Source of the DNA: Acidovorax sp.
GTDB lineage: Bacteria > Pseudomonadota > Gammaproteobacteria > Burkholderiales > Burkholderiaceae_C
Direction: 5' to 3'
DNA: 64,000 nucleotides
Assembly (NCBI RefSeq): GCF_027492855.1
Contig: NZ_JAPUDY010000026.1
Span: 1-64,000, forward strand
The translations under genes were made by a program, and so were the position numbers. The number at the start of each line of letters is the position of its first letter. The stretch's first letter is position 1. The notes under the pieces are model-generated. The model worked only from the letters and a program-made list of their open reading frames with translations, was not told the origin of the DNA and searched no databases. Positions 8,742 through 18,579 of this stretch are shown in pieces.

Positions 8742-10484
8742 TTGATCACCACCCCGTCCATCCGCCAAGTTCCCTGCGCCGTTGCGGCGCTTGTCCTGGC
8801 GGCCACCACGGGCCTCGCAAGCCGGGGCGCACAAGCCGACCCCGACATTTCCCAAGCAGACGAGATCGCTCACGTCGTCAAGAAGGGCGACACTCTGGAA
8901 AAACTGGCCAGAGACTACCTGGACGCCCCCCGGCAATGGCCGCTGCTGCAGGCCCGCAACAAGGTGGCCAACCCGCGGCAACTGCCGTTGGGCTCAGTGA
9001 TATGGATACCGGTGCGCCTACAACCCGTCGAATCCGCCACCGTGCAATTCGTGCAAGGCACCGCCACCGCACAGGGGCGGTCCAGCAAAACGCCCACTCC
9101 CATCACACAGAACCAGCAGTTGGAGGAAGGCACCACGCTCCTCGTCGGCCCCGATGCATTCGTAACGGTCAAGCTGGCCGATGGCACCGTGGTCCGGGTG
9201 CAGGCGCAATCCGAGCTGCAATTGCGGCAGTTGCGCCGGCGTGGCCGCGCAGGTAGCGCCCAGTCGGTCATGGAAATGCACAAAGGCGGCGTGGAATCCA
9301 CCGTCACTCCCAACGCGGTGTCTCCACCCCGGCTTGAAATTCGCACCCCGCTGGCGGTGACCAGCGTGCGCGGCACCCGCTTCAGCGTAGCCATGATGGA
9401 TTCGGGCCAAACCACGGCATCGGTGCTTAATGGATCGGTGGCCGTGCAGTCCCGGCGCGACACCGACAGCCGCCCGGCGGCAGCGCTGACGGCCTCCACA
9501 TCCCTGCTGGCGCCGGGCCAGGGCTTGGCCGTGGCAGCTGACGGCACCGTGGGCGCAACGCGCGCACTGCTCCCGCCGCCCGATACCTCGGGCGTGCCCG
9601 CCCTGCTGGGCGACGCAAGCTTGCTCGCCATCGACATCCCGGAGGCGCCCGGAGCAGCACGGTACGTGGCCCAGGTAGCACAGGACACCGCATTCACCCA
9701 GGTCCTGCGCCATGGCAACTTCGCCAATGGGAATTTGCGCTGGAAGGCGCTGGACGATGGCCACTACTACCTCGCGGTGCGGGCCGTGGATGACGCGGGA
9801 ATCGCAGGCCAGCCCGCCGTGCAACCGTTCACCGTCAAGACCCGGCCCGTGGCGCCGCTCTACCAATCCCCCGCGCCCGATGCCGTGGTTGCCAGTGGAT
9901 CGGCTGAACTGCGTTGCACTGACGTCTCTGGCGTACGCTGGTACCGCGTGCAGGTAGCCGCCGATGCAAAGTTCACCACACCCTTGCGGGACGAACAGCG
10001 CCTGACCGCATGCCGAATGCCCCTTGGCACATTGCCTTTGGGCACCTATTTCTGGCGCATTGCCAGCCTGCAGCAGCTGCCCGACGGGCAGGCCGACCAA
10101 GGCCCCTTTGCACCGCCGCAGTCCTTCACCGTGGCGGCCCGCCCGGTCACCCTGTCGCAGCAATCGATGCAGGCTGAAGACGGGGATCCCACTGTGCGCC
10201 TGCACTGGCCCGGCCGAATTGGCCAGCGGTTTCGGTTGCAATTGGCCGCCGCCGCAGACCCGGACTTCGCCAAATTGGTCCAAGACAATGTGCTCGACGC
10301 ACCCACTTGGACCGCGAGCAACCTACCCGCGGGCGAATACCTGGTGCGCATCCAGGTGCTGGACCCCAGCGGCCTGGAAAGCGAGTTCTCCCCACCGCGC
10401 CAGATCCGCGTAGGCACCGGCATCCGCACCGGAAGTGGCCTGCCGGTGTCCACCTCCAGTGGCGCGCCGGTAGGCCGCCCTTGA
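8742..10484 (+). CDS. Secreted LysM and FecR domain protein
   Basis: 580 residues from a TTG start. The start is supported by GAAGGAGACC upstream; the nearby ATG at 8726 meets a stop after four codons. The signal peptide ends near residue 32. A LysM peptidoglycan-binding domain follows (HVVKKGDTLEKLARDYL...LPLGSVIWIP, about 43-90), then a FecR domain (about 100-215, with PLAVTSVRGTRFSV). The C-terminal half carries repeated fibronectin-like beta segments (about 290-560). Probably a periplasmic, wall-anchored sensory partner of the following CHASE2 kinase. It shares the FecR module with the protein at 889-4302. Confidence 0.8.
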   Translation: MITTPSIRQVPCAVAALVLAATTGLASRGAQADPDISQADEIAHVVKKGDTLEKLARDYLDAPRQWPLLQARNKVANPRQLPLGSVIWIPVRLQPVESATVQFVQGTATAQGRSSKTPTPITQNQQLEEGTTLLVGPDAFVTVKLADGTVVRVQAQSELQLRQLRRRGRAGSAQSVMEMHKGGVESTVTPNAVSPPRLEIRTPLAVTSVRGTRFSVAMMDSGQTTASVLNGSVAVQSRRDTDSRPAAALTASTSLLAPGQGLAVAADGTVGATRALLPPPDTSGVPALLGDASLLAIDIPEAPGAARYVAQVAQDTAFTQVLRHGNFANGNLRWKALDDGHYYLAVRAVDDAGIAGQPAVQPFTVKTRPVAPLYQSPAPDAVVASGSAELRCTDVSGVRWYRVQVAADAKFTTPLRDEQRLTACRMPLGTLPLGTYFWRIASLQQLPDGQADQGPFAPPQSFTVAARPVTLSQQSMQAEDGDPTVRLHWPGRIGQRFRLQLAAAADPDFAKLVQDNVLDAPTWTASNLPAGEYLVRIQVLDPSGLESEFSPPRQIRVGTGIRTGSGLPVSTSSGAPVGRP

Positions 10485-10533
10485 GCGGACAGGACGGCCA
10501 GCAAGACCTGCCAGGCGCGCCGTACACCACGCC

Positions 10534-12882
10534 ATGCTGAGCATCGCGCACAGCCGTCGTCGCCGACGCCATCTGGAATGGGCCACTCTGTCCATCGCTT
10601 TGCTGGGGCTGGTGGCCTGGCTCAGCCCTCCGGAGAGCCTGGGCCGGGTGAACCATATCGTGCAGGATGCAGGGTTGCGCCTGATCACCCGCGCACCGCA
10701 TCCGGACATCGTGATCGTCATGATCGATGACCCCAGTATTGCCGCCATCGGCCGCTGGCCCTGGCGCCGGGCTCTGCATGCCGAGTTGATTTCCCGCCTA
10801 TCGGCACACAACCCGCGTGCGATCGGCATGGACGTGCTGTTCAACGAAGCCGATCTCGACTACCCCGAGGACGACTTGCTACTGACTGACGCCATTCAGC
10901 GCAGTGGGCGGGTGGTATTGCCCGTGCTGCGGCGCGGCTATGGCCCTACCAGCAATGCAACCGATCTGCCCTGGCCGGCCTTTGCCCAGGCAGCCGCTCA
11001 ACTTGGCCACGTGCATGTGGCCCCCGATAACGACGGCGTGGTGCGCAGCCTGTACCTGCGCGAAGGCCCCGCCACCGCCCCGTGGCCCCACTTCAGCACA
11101 GCGATGCAATGCGTTGCGCAGGCACAGCAACCCGGAACACGCCCCTGCCCTCGCCCCCTCGCTCGCGCCGCCGATGGCGCACCCTGGGCGCTCTTGGACC
11201 GCACGCTGATCGCCTACGCAGGCGGCCTCTCGCGGTTCACCACGTATTCGTACATCGACGTGTTGCGCGGTGCGGTGCCTGCCGATGCTTTCCAAGGCAA
11301 ATACGTGCTGGTCGGCGCGGCTGCATCGGGCCTGGGCGACATGTTTGCCACCCCCGTCAGCCAGCAGTCCCGCCTGATGCCAGGCGTCGAGGTGGTGACC
11401 CACGTGCTGGATGCGCACCTGTCGGGCGAACAGATCGTGCCCGCGTCGCGCGCACTCAACACCGCGTTCAACCTGGCGCCCGTGGCTGCAGCCTTGCTGG
11501 CCTTGCTGCTCGCGGGCCCTCTGGCTGCGCTGCTGACAAGTGCCGGGCTGGGCATCACAACCCTGCTGCTGAGCGTGTGCCTGCCCTGGTGGGCGGGCCT
11601 GCAGTTTGCGCCAGCCGCCGCTTTTCTGGGGCTGATGCTGGCCTACCCGTTGTGGAGCTGGCGACGCCTGAACGCGGCCGCACATTTTCTGGGGCTGGAG
11701 ATGGAAAACCTGCAGCGCGAAGGCCTGTCAATGCGGCTGCGCAAACGGATCGGGGATTCCGCTGATTTTCTGGAACGCCGCATCAACGCCGTCGAGCGGG
11801 CATCACGCCAACTGCGCGACCTGCACCACTTTGTGAGCGAGAGCCTGCAACAGCTGCCAGCCCCCAGCCTTGTCTGCGACACCCAGGGCCAGATCCTGCT
11901 GGCCAACTTGGCAGCCCGCCAGCACCTGGGCGGCGATGCACAGCCTTCGCTACAGGGCTTGTCCGTGGTCGAATTGCTCGCCGATCTGGTGCAGGCGGAC
12001 ACCGGCCAGCCACTCATCACCAAGGAACATCTGCGCAACCGCACTCTGCCAATGCAAAGCGAAGGACGCGACAAACACAACCGCAGCCTGCTGATGCAAT
12101 GCAAGCCCTTCACCGACCTGGCCAATGCGGGCTGGCTGCTGACGCTGGTGGATCTCACTGACATGCGCCGCGCCCTGCAACAGCGCGACCAGGCGCTGAA
12201 CTTCATTTCACACGACATCCGCGCGCCCAACGCGTCCATCCTCACGCTGCTGGAGATGCAAAGGGTCTACCCAGGCCGCATGTCTGACGAGGAATTGATG
12301 CTGCGTATCGAGCGCTATGCGCAGGCATCTCTGGGCATGGCGGAAAGCTTTGTGCAACTGGCCAGCGCCCAGGCCCAGGAATACCGCATGGAGCCGCTGG
12401 ACCTGGTCACCATGCTGGCGGAAGCCACCGATGACCTCTGGGTCCTGGCCCGCGACCGCCGGGTGCAGGTGCGCACCACCGACGCCCCCGATACGGCCCC
12501 GTGCCTGGGGGACCGCGCCTTGCTGGGCCGCGCGCTGGCCAACGTGATCAACAACGCCATCAAATTCAGCCCGGAGGGCGGCGCGGTGGAATGCTCCATT
12601 GCCCCGCGCGGCACCCACTGGGTGCTGTCGGTGCGTGACCAGGGCCCTGGAATTGCCCCTGAACTGCAAGGCCAGTTGTTCACGCCTTATCAAAGACTGC
12701 ACGGCCGCAGCCACCCTTCAGTCCAGGGGGTGGGCCTGGGCCTTGCGTTGGTGCACACCGTGGTGCAACGCCACGGGGGCGCCCTGGAGGTGGACAGCGA
12801 CGCAGGACGCGGCGCGGAGTTCCGGCTGGTGCTGCCACGCAGCGATGACAACACCCCGCAAGGCGACGATGGCGCCAGCTAG
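10534..12882 (+). CDS. CHASE2-domain sensor histidine kinase
   Basis: 782 residues. N-terminal membrane helix, periplasmic CHASE2 domain (about 45-300), three closely spaced helices (about 310-375), a coiled/PAS-like linker, then the kinase core. The H-box is FISHDIRAPN with phospho-acceptor His560. The N-box is ALANVINNAIKFSPEGG, and the ATP-lid glycines are in DQGPGIAP and GVGLGLALVHTV. The Pro-Asn after RA is slightly unusual for the H-box (normally LR-P). It starts 49 bp after the LysM-FecR gene and probably signals to the regulator at 7979-8677. Its 3' end almost meets convergent selU. Confidence 0.88.
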   Translation: MLSIAHSRRRRRHLEWATLSIALLGLVAWLSPPESLGRVNHIVQDAGLRLITRAPHPDIVIVMIDDPSIAAIGRWPWRRALHAELISRLSAHNPRAIGMDVLFNEADLDYPEDDLLLTDAIQRSGRVVLPVLRRGYGPTSNATDLPWPAFAQAAAQLGHVHVAPDNDGVVRSLYLREGPATAPWPHFSTAMQCVAQAQQPGTRPCPRPLARAADGAPWALLDRTLIAYAGGLSRFTTYSYIDVLRGAVPADAFQGKYVLVGAAASGLGDMFATPVSQQSRLMPGVEVVTHVLDAHLSGEQIVPASRALNTAFNLAPVAAALLALLLAGPLAALLTSAGLGITTLLLSVCLPWWAGLQFAPAAAFLGLMLAYPLWSWRRLNAAAHFLGLEMENLQREGLSMRLRKRIGDSADFLERRINAVERASRQLRDLHHFVSESLQQLPAPSLVCDTQGQILLANLAARQHLGGDAQPSLQGLSVVELLADLVQADTGQPLITKEHLRNRTLPMQSEGRDKHNRSLLMQCKPFTDLANAGWLLTLVDLTDMRRALQQRDQALNFISHDIRAPNASILTLLEMQRVYPGRMSDEELMLRIERYAQASLGMAESFVQLASAQAQEYRMEPLDLVTMLAEATDDLWVLARDRRVQVRTTDAPDTAPCLGDRALLGRALANVINNAIKFSPEGGAVECSIAPRGTHWVLSVRDQGPGIAPELQGQLFTPYQRLHGRSHPSVQGVGLGLALVHTVVQRHGGALEVDSDAGRGAEFRLVLPRSDDNTPQGDDGAS

Positions 12883-12898
12883 CCCATCAAGGATGGGC
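12882..12898. terminator. Hairpin at convergent 3' ends of kinase and selU
   Basis: GCCCATC-AAG-GATGGGC forms a perfect 7-bp stem spanning the 4-bp gap between the kinase stop and the selU stop. It has no T-tract on either side and may be a weak bidirectional terminator. Confidence 0.35.
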
Positions 12899-13990
12899 CG
12901 GTAAAGCCCGCAGATAGGCCAGCACGGCCTGCCTGTCACCCTGGAACACGATCCGGTCCGCCCGGCTTTTGCGCTGGTAGGCGTACATCGGGTCATAGTA
13001 GTGGCGCATAAGCGCCGCAATCCACTCACGGTGCAGGGCAAGGTCTGTATGGCTTCGTTGCCGCGCCAGTGCCGTCTGCATGGTGGCACGCAGCCCTTGG
13101 TGCCGGTCTCCGCCCAGCCGCTTGGCGAGCTTGTCCAGGCTTTCCTGCAACCGGGCCGCGAACAAATCAAAGCCAGCCGCGTCACCATGGGCCGCCACAA
13201 AATCCGCACATTGCTGCACCACGTAGTCCTGCACGATGCGTTCGACGCGGGCATCGAAGCTATCCTCAAGACACACGATGGGCGCCCGCTCCGCCCGCAG
13301 TCGAAGCTCCAGCGGCACAGAGCAACTGCCCACATGCCGCCCCTCGTCTTCAAGCACGAAAGACCCGAGCCCTTGCTCACGCCTCTTGAGCAGATCAATT
13401 GCCAGTCGATTCTCGAAATCGATTTGCGCGGGCTGCCCGCTGACGCGCTGGCCAAAGCTGGAGCCCCGATGATTGGCATGCCCCTCCAGGTCCAGGCCAT
13501 TCGCCAGTTGCATGATCACCTCGGTCTTGCCCGTGCCGGTGAGGCCGCTCAACACCACAAAGCTGCACTGCGCTGAAGCCATCTGCGTGGTCTCAATCAG
13601 GAAACTGCGCATGGCCTTGTAGCCACCCAACACGCGGGGGTAGTCGATGCCCGCATCGTTTTTCAGCCACTGCTGAACGATCTGGGAGCGCAGCCCTCCC
13701 CGAAAACAATACAGCACACCCTCCGGGTGCGCCCGCGCAAACTCAGCCCAGGCACCGATGCGGTCTTGCTTGGTTGCACCCGACACAAGTTGGTGCCCGA
13801 GCGCAATCGCGGCCTCCTGGCCTTTTTGTTTGTAACAGGTGCCGACCTGCTGGCGCTCGCCATCGTCCATCAAGGGGCGGTTGACTACGCCGGGGAACGC
13901 ACCCTGCACAAACTCGACCGGCGCGCGCACATCCATCATCGGCACATCGTTCAAAAAGATGTGCCGGTAGTCCGACAGGTTGACCCGCAT
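12887..13990 (-). CDS. selU: tRNA 2-selenouridine synthase
   Basis: 367 residues (also called MnmH/YbbB). It replaces sulfur by selenium in 2-thiouridine at the tRNA wobble position, using selenophosphate. The N-terminal rhodanese domain has the catalytic Cys95 in [14 protein letters not shown]-loop domain with GLTGTGKTE (about 146-154) follows. The ATG overlaps the selD stop as TGATG, so the two are translationally coupled and form the minimal selenouridine pathway. No selA or selB is present in this window. Confidence 0.93.
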   Translation of the reverse strand: MRVNLSDYRHIFLNDVPMMDVRAPVEFVQGAFPGVVNRPLMDDGERQQVGTCYKQKGQEAAIALGHQLVSGATKQDRIGAWAEFARAHPEGVLYCFRGGLRSQIVQQWLKNDAGIDYPRVLGGYKAMRSFLIETTQMASAQCSFVVLSGLTGTGKTEVIMQLANGLDLEGHANHRGSSFGQRVSGQPAQIDFENRLAIDLLKRREQGLGSFVLEDEGRHVGSCSVPLELRLRAERAPIVCLEDSFDARVERIVQDYVVQQCADFVAAHGDAAGFDLFAARLQESLDKLAKRLGGDRHQGLRATMQTALARQRSHTDLALHREWIAALMRHYYDPMYAYQRKSRADRIVFQGDRQAVLAYLRALPAHP

Positions 13991-15045
13991 CAGCGCAACC
14001 TGACGGCAAAGGCGTGGCGCTCGGTCAACTCGCCAATGGGCTGCAGCGCAAGGCCCAGAGAGGCAGCCACATCCAGAAACTCACGCTCGCCTTCAGGGCT
14101 CACAGCCACCAGCAGCCCGCCGCTGGTTTGCGGGTCGCACAACAGGTGCTTTTGCTCTTCGGTCAGCGGTGCAATCTTGGCGCCGTAGCTGTCGAAGTTG
14201 CGCAGCGTTCCGCCGGGCACACAGCCCTGGTTCATGTAGTGGTCCACCCCGGCCAGGCGGGGCACGGCAGCGTAGTCGATCAATGCACTCAGGCCGCTGC
14301 CCTCGGCCATTTCGACCAGATGTCCCAGCAAACCAAAGCCGGTGACATCCGTCATCGCCTTCACACCCCCAAGGCGGCCAAACCGGGCCCCTGGCGTGTT
14401 CAGCGTGCACATCAGGTCGCGCGCAACACCCACATCCTGCGGGCGTAACTTTGATTTTTTCTCGGCTGTAGTCAGAATGCCAATGCCCAGCGGCTTGGTC
14501 AGATACAGGCGGCAGCCCATCGTGGCCGTGTCGTTACGCTTAAGGTGGCGCTTTTCCACCACCCCCGTCACCGCCAGGCCAAAAATCGGTTCCGGCGCAT
14601 CAATCGAATGCCCACCGGCCAGCGGAATCCCCGCCACATCGCACGCCGCACGCCCACCACGCACCACCTCACGCGCCACCTCTGGCGGCAGCACATTCAC
14701 GGGCCAGCCCAGAATGGCAATCGCCATCAGCGGATCGGCACCCATCGCATAGATATCGCTGATGGCATTGGTGGCGGCAATGCGCCCGAAATCGTAAGGG
14801 TCATCCACGATGGGCATGAAAAAGTCGGTCGTGGACACCACACCGCGCTCGTCATCCAACGCATACACGGCGGCATCGTCCCGCGATGTGTTGCCCACCC
14901 ACAGCCGAGGGTCCAGGTGCTGCGCCCCGCTACCGGCCAGGATCACACCCAGCACCTGCGGGCTGATCTTGCAACCGCAGCCCGCCCCATGGCTGTATTG
15001 GGTCAGGCGGATGGGAGAGCTGCTCAGGGGAGATTCTTGGGACAT
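13990..15045 (-). CDS. selD: Selenide, water dikinase (selenophosphate synthase)
   Basis: 351 residues from the ATG at 15045, matching the usual MS...[11 protein letters not shown] start. It makes selenophosphate from selenide and ATP. The active-site segment [10 protein letters not shown] carries Cys23 and Lys26, equivalent to E. coli Cys17 and Lys20, so this is the Cys rather than the selenocysteine form. Also visible are [39 protein letters not shown] and [10 protein letters not shown] longer frame reaches 15108 but lacks homologous sequence. It feeds selU directly downstream. Confidence 0.95.
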   Translation of the reverse strand: MSQESPLSSSPIRLTQYSHGAGCGCKISPQVLGVILAGSGAQHLDPRLWVGNTSRDDAAVYALDDERGVVSTTDFFMPIVDDPYDFGRIAATNAISDIYAMGADPLMAIAILGWPVNVLPPEVAREVVRGGRAACDVAGIPLAGGHSIDAPEPIFGLAVTGVVEKRHLKRNDTATMGCRLYLTKPLGIGILTTAEKKSKLRPQDVGVARDLMCTLNTPGARFGRLGGVKAMTDVTGFGLLGHLVEMAEGSGLSALIDYAAVPRLAGVDHYMNQGCVPGGTLRNFDSYGAKIAPLTEEQKHLLCDPQTSGGLLVAVSPEGEREFLDVAASLGLALQPIGELTERHAFAVRLR

Positions 15046-15228
15046 GCTGGGTTCTTTCAAAGCATCAGGCGCAAGCCGCGCGGCCACCATTTTCGCGCGA
15101 CGCTCCAACGGCCCGAATGCCAGTCAACCCGAATATCGAATGCGCAGACACCGCCCCTGGGCAGCCAACCAGGGCGAAAACCCGCAACATGGAGGCAGGA
15201 CGGCACGCAGTTGAATGCCAAAAACCAG

Positions 15229-15266
15229 AAAGGGTTTGCTTCTATTTTCATAGCAGCAAACCCTTT
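15229..15266 (-). terminator. Stranded rho-independent terminator at left island junction
   Basis: AAAGGGTTTGCT (15229-15240) pairs with AGCAAACCCTTT (15255-15266), a 12-bp perfect stem. On the minus strand it is followed by CTGGTTTTT. The loop carries the CTATTTTCATAGC repeat core. It lies just outside the left att repeat, so before integration it would have been the terminator of tRNA-Ser(CGA), which now sits 47 kb away with a different terminator. Confidence 0.6.
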
Positions 15267-15269
15267 GGA

Positions 15270-15286
15270 TACTGGCGGAGAGGGTG
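15270..15286. repeat. attL: 17-bp direct repeat of the tRNA-Ser 3' end
   Basis: TACTGGCGGAGAGGGTG is identical to 62135-62151, which covers the last 14 nt of tRNA-Ser(CGA) including CCA plus three flanking bases. Sequence diverges on both sides. The tyrosine integrase starts 242 bp inside. This fits the scar copy made by integration into the 3' end of a tRNA gene. Confidence 0.8.
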
Positions 15287-15527
15287 TCCGTCCGCCGAAC
15301 TTCCAATGAAGTCCAAATCAGTCCAGACGAATGACATAGACCACTGATTTATATAGGTTTTTTCAGAAATACATCGTTTCCAAAGTCCAAAGCAGTCCAG
15401 CCAAATCTGATTCAATCGGATCTTTTATGGTAGATACCATGGCGGATAAAAAAGCGGCACAATTTCACATCAGAAAGCTCTTTGACGAGCTTACCGACGT
15501 TATGGATGTGACTTTGGGATTCGAAAG

Positions 15528-16787
15528 ATGGCACGCAAAGCGAAAGAACTGTCGGCGTTGGAAGTTGGACGCCTGACGAAGGTGGGACACCATGCGGTGG
15601 GCGGCGTGGCGGGCCTCTACCTGTACGTGGTGGAGTCGGGCGCAAGGTCCTGGGTCCTACGAACCATGGTGGGAAACAAACGCAGGCACATGGGTCTTGG
15701 CGGTTTTCCGGAAGTGCCTTTGGCCAAAGCCAAGGAGAAGGCCCGCGCAGCCAAAGAGCAGATTGACCAAGGTATCGATCCCATCGTGCAGCGTCTGGCA
15801 ATCGCCAGCAGCCTCAAGGCGCAGCAGGCAACGCAGAAGACATTCAAACAGGCAGCTCTTGCCTATATCGAGGCCCATGGCGAGGGTTGGAAGAACCCGA
15901 AGCACCGAGCGCAGTGGAGTGCGACCCTGGAAACCTATGCATACCCACACCTCGGAGATCTTCTCGTCCAGGATGTCGGACAAGACCACGTATTGAAGGT
16001 TCTGGAGCCCATCTGGAAAACCAAGACCGAGACTGCCACACGCCTGCGTGGACGTATCGAGAGCGTGCTCGACTGGGCCACGGTTCGCAAATATCGGACC
16101 GGCGACAACCCAGCACGCTGGAAGGGCCACCTCGACAAGTTGCTGCCCGCCCCCGGAAAGATCCAGAAGGTTGAACACCATCGCGCACTTCCAGTCGCCA
16201 AGATGGTTGAGTTCATGAATGCGCTTCGTCGCCGAGAAGGTCTTGCTGCGCGTGCGCTGGAGTTTGCGATTCTTTGCGCTTCACGAAGTGGTGAGGTGAG
16301 AGGTGCTCGATGGGATGAGTTCGACCTTGAGGCGTCCGTCTGGACAATTCCCGCTGAACGGATGAAGGCAGGCAAAGAGCATCGCGTGCCCCTGTCCAGC
16401 TTCGCGCTGGCAATTCTGAAAAAGCTCCCCAAGAGGGCGGATGTTGATTTGGTCTTTTCAACCGAAAGCGGGAAAGCTCTCTCGGATATGGCATTGACTT
16501 CTGTACTGCGTCGCATGGAGGTGGATGCAGTGCCCCACGGATTCCGCTCTACGTTCCGCGATTGGGCAGGTGAACTGACCAACCACCCTCGGGATATCGC
16601 GGAGCAAGCGTTGGCTCACGTCCTGAACAACAAAGTAGAAGCTGCATACCGCCGCGGCGATGCATTGGACAAACGACGCAAGATGATGCAAGACTGGGCA
16701 GAGTTTTGCGCTGGCGACACAAGGCGTTTGCTGACATCAGCTTTCAGCGATATCCGATCTACGACGCTGAACATATCCAAGAGCTAG
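15528..16787 (+). CDS. int: P4-type tyrosine recombinase (site-specific integrase)
   Basis: 419 residues. An N-terminal arm-binding DUF4102-type domain (LTKVGHHAVGGVAGLYLYV, about 12-85) and a SAM-like core-binding domain (about 105-185) precede the catalytic domain. Candidate catalytic residues are Arg in LCASRSGEVRGARWDEF (about 255), His and Arg in PHGFRSTFRDW (about 340), His in LAHVLNN and Tyr in VEAAYRR (about 374). It is transcribed inward from attL. This family uses tRNA 3' ends, in agreement with the tRNA-Ser repeat. Confidence 0.93.
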   Translation: MARKAKELSALEVGRLTKVGHHAVGGVAGLYLYVVESGARSWVLRTMVGNKRRHMGLGGFPEVPLAKAKEKARAAKEQIDQGIDPIVQRLAIASSLKAQQATQKTFKQAALAYIEAHGEGWKNPKHRAQWSATLETYAYPHLGDLLVQDVGQDHVLKVLEPIWKTKTETATRLRGRIESVLDWATVRKYRTGDNPARWKGHLDKLLPAPGKIQKVEHHRALPVAKMVEFMNALRRREGLAARALEFAILCASRSGEVRGARWDEFDLEASVWTIPAERMKAGKEHRVPLSSFALAILKKLPKRADVDLVFSTESGKALSDMALTSVLRRMEVDAVPHGFRSTFRDWAGELTNHPRDIAEQALAHVLNNKVEAAYRRGDALDKRRKMMQDWAEFCAGDTRRLLTSAFSDIRSTTLNISKS

Positions 16788-16821
16788 AGTATTTGCCCAG
16801 AGACGTGGTTCCCTCATCAAC

Positions 16822-17757
16822 ATGTCCACGCAAGGTGCTTCTGGAAGCGCCCGCGTGATCGCGCAGAGCCTGAACCAGATCGACAAGGCCTACGGCCAGA
16901 ACCACTCGATCCTGGACAACTGCCACGTGCGGGTGACGTTCGCCACCAACGACGAACGCACCGCCAAGCGCATTTCCGAGACGCTGGGCACGGCCACCGA
17001 GCTGCGCGCCCAGCGGAACTACGCCGGCCACCGACTGGCACCCTGGCTGGGTCACTTGATGGTCTCGCGGCAAGAGACGGCACGTCCGCTGCTCACCCCC
17101 GGCGAGGTGATGCAACTGCCGCCCGACGAGGCGGTGGTGATGGTCTCCAGCGTGCCACCCGTCAAGGCCCGCAAGCTGCGCTACTACGCCGACGCGAACT
17201 TCCAGCGCCGCGTATTGCCGCCTCCCGTGTTGGCGGCAGGCCCCTACCCCGATGCGCCACCGCTGCGATCGGACGACTGGCGAGGACTGGCGGTACCGAT
17301 GACGACGACCGCACCGGGCCCCGCGCTCATGGCCGGCATGGCCGCCCATGAAGGCGGTCCCCGCCTGTAGCCGGAGCTGACGGCGGTGACCACGCCGCAG
17401 CCCGAACTCGGCGCGTTGAACAATGACCTGGCGCTGCTCGATGACGACGACTCGCCCCTGCCCCTCCCCCACCAGCTCGACCCGGCCCTGCACCGCCATC
17501 AGCCTGGCCAATCGATCTCTGATCCCGATCAGCACGAGATCAGGCGCCTGATTCAGAGCGCCCAGCAAACCCCTCAGCATCCAGCATCTGATGCACAAAT
17601 CCGCGTGATCCAGGGCAAGTACGGCCGCCATTGCTTTGCCGTCCGCGATAAGGAACAGTCCTTGCAGACCATCTCCATAGTGCGTTCCGTGCGGCAATGC
17701 GTTTGCACCAAAGAGGTACCTTCATCAAACGCCCAATCGCAGCCCTTCGTGGCTTGA
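16822..17757 (+). pseudogene. traG: Decayed conjugative coupling protein (traG/virD4) C-terminal remnant
   Basis: From about 16855 the frame reads like the C-terminal third of a VirD4/TraG T4SS coupling ATPase: IAQSLNQIDKAYGQNHSILDNC, FATNDERTAKRISETLGTAT, NYAGHRLAPWLGHLMVSRQE, RPLLTPGEVMQLPP. The Walker A/B region and membrane helices are missing. An in-frame TAG at 17368-17370 interrupts it. The same frame then continues with a Pro/Asp-rich tail (ELGALNNDLALLDDDD), as expected for the TraG C-terminus. The last ~80 codons to 17757 cannot be assigned. The 5' truncation lies directly behind the integrase. Confidence 0.7.
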
Positions 17758-17892
17758 CTCCTTTTGCAGAGTCCTTGGAAGGCCGCATTTGGGCCTGAGG
17801 AGATCTCCTTTCCTTCGATCCTAAATTTCTTCAGTCACATATCACCCCTGTGACCTGACCACCGTCTGCCCTTTGGCTGCGGTCCAACGCCC

Positions 17893-17932
17893 ATAAAGCC
17901 CGGCCAGCTCATCTCGAGCTGCCGGGCTTTAT
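17893..17932. terminator. Long bidirectional hairpin terminator
   Basis: ATAAAGCCCGGC...AGCTC pairs with GAGCT...GCCGGGCTTTAT, a 17-bp stem with one bulged C and a 4-nt loop. A/T runs flank it on both sides. It closes the traG remnant and insulates the following plasmid-like block. Confidence 0.6.
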
Positions 17933-17995
17933 GCCGTCATGGTCGGAGTTTGCTGTCTTTCTGCTGGTCTGCTCTCCGGTCTACCGGCCCTCTTC

Positions 17996-18026
17996 AGCCC
18001 CGTGTGTTCACGCACCCGGGGCTTTT
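17996..18026 (+). terminator. Rho-independent terminator
   Basis: AGCCCCG (17996-18002) pairs with CGGGGCT (18017-18023), followed by TTT. It is the second terminator within about 100 bp and lies upstream of the zinc-ribbon gene. Confidence 0.55.
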
Positions 18027-18103
18027 GCTTTGGTGCTGCCGGTTGGTCTTTCTGTCTTGGTTCCCTGGTTCTTCAACCCGCATGTTCTTTCAAGGAGATT
18101 TCC

Positions 18104-18433
18104 ATGCTCACCTGTCCCCAATGCCAATCCCCACGATTGGAATCCCGCGACCTCGGTCGCAATACCGGCTGTGCTGTCGGCGCACTCGCAGGCGCTGCCA
18201 GCGGCGCAGCGAGTGCACTGCGCGGTGCCCGACTGGGCGCTACTTTCGGCGCATTCGCCGGTCCTGCGGGGACCGTCCTGGGCGGTCTCGCCGGTGCCGC
18301 CCTCGGTGGCCTGGTGGGCGGCGCCATCGGCTGCGAAGTGGGCAGCAAGATCGGTGAAGCCGTCGATCAGAACTGCCTCGCCAACTACCGCTGTCTGGAG
18401 TGCGGACATACCTTTAGCCGTCCACGTGACTGA
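18104..18433 (+). CDS. Zinc-ribbon protein with glycine-zipper membrane segment
   Basis: 109 residues from the ATG at 18104, set by AAGGAGATTT upstream; the longer open frame to 17939 has no such site. N-terminal CPQC and C-terminal CLEC pairs suggest one zinc ribbon formed by both ends. Between them are about 70 residues very rich in Gly and Ala (AGAASGAASALRG, GGLAGAALGGLVGGAIG), a glycine-zipper-like membrane segment. Function unknown. It sits in its own transcription unit between terminators. Confidence 0.7.
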   Translation: MLTCPQCQSPRLESRDLGRNTGCAVGALAGAASGAASALRGARLGATFGAFAGPAGTVLGGLAGAALGGLVGGAIGCEVGSKIGEAVDQNCLANYRCLECGHTFSRPRD

Positions 18434-18579
18434 TGTGCATGGGCTGTTTCCGTCCTGCTGACTTCTCGGTCTCGCGCGTCCTTTCTCTCTTCCTCTCGTC
18501 CCCCCTGCCCTGGTTCTTTGTCCTTGCTGTGCGCTCTTTGGAGACGCGCAGTGGTGCATCCGTGGGTGAGCGGTTTTCG

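Noticed and set aside
15411-15527. Short ORF in the integrase leader (starting near ATG 15428)
   Set aside because: It overlaps the int promoter region, lacks a ribosome site and shows no motif.
16759-17697. Minus-strand open frame opposite the traG remnant
   Set aside because: The TraG similarity is on the plus strand; the minus frame is the shadow of that coding sequence.
17386-17757. Separate gene after the traG stub
   Set aside because: It is in the same frame as the stub and starts with a Pro/Asp-rich tail typical of TraG, so it is better read as the same decayed gene after an amber stop.
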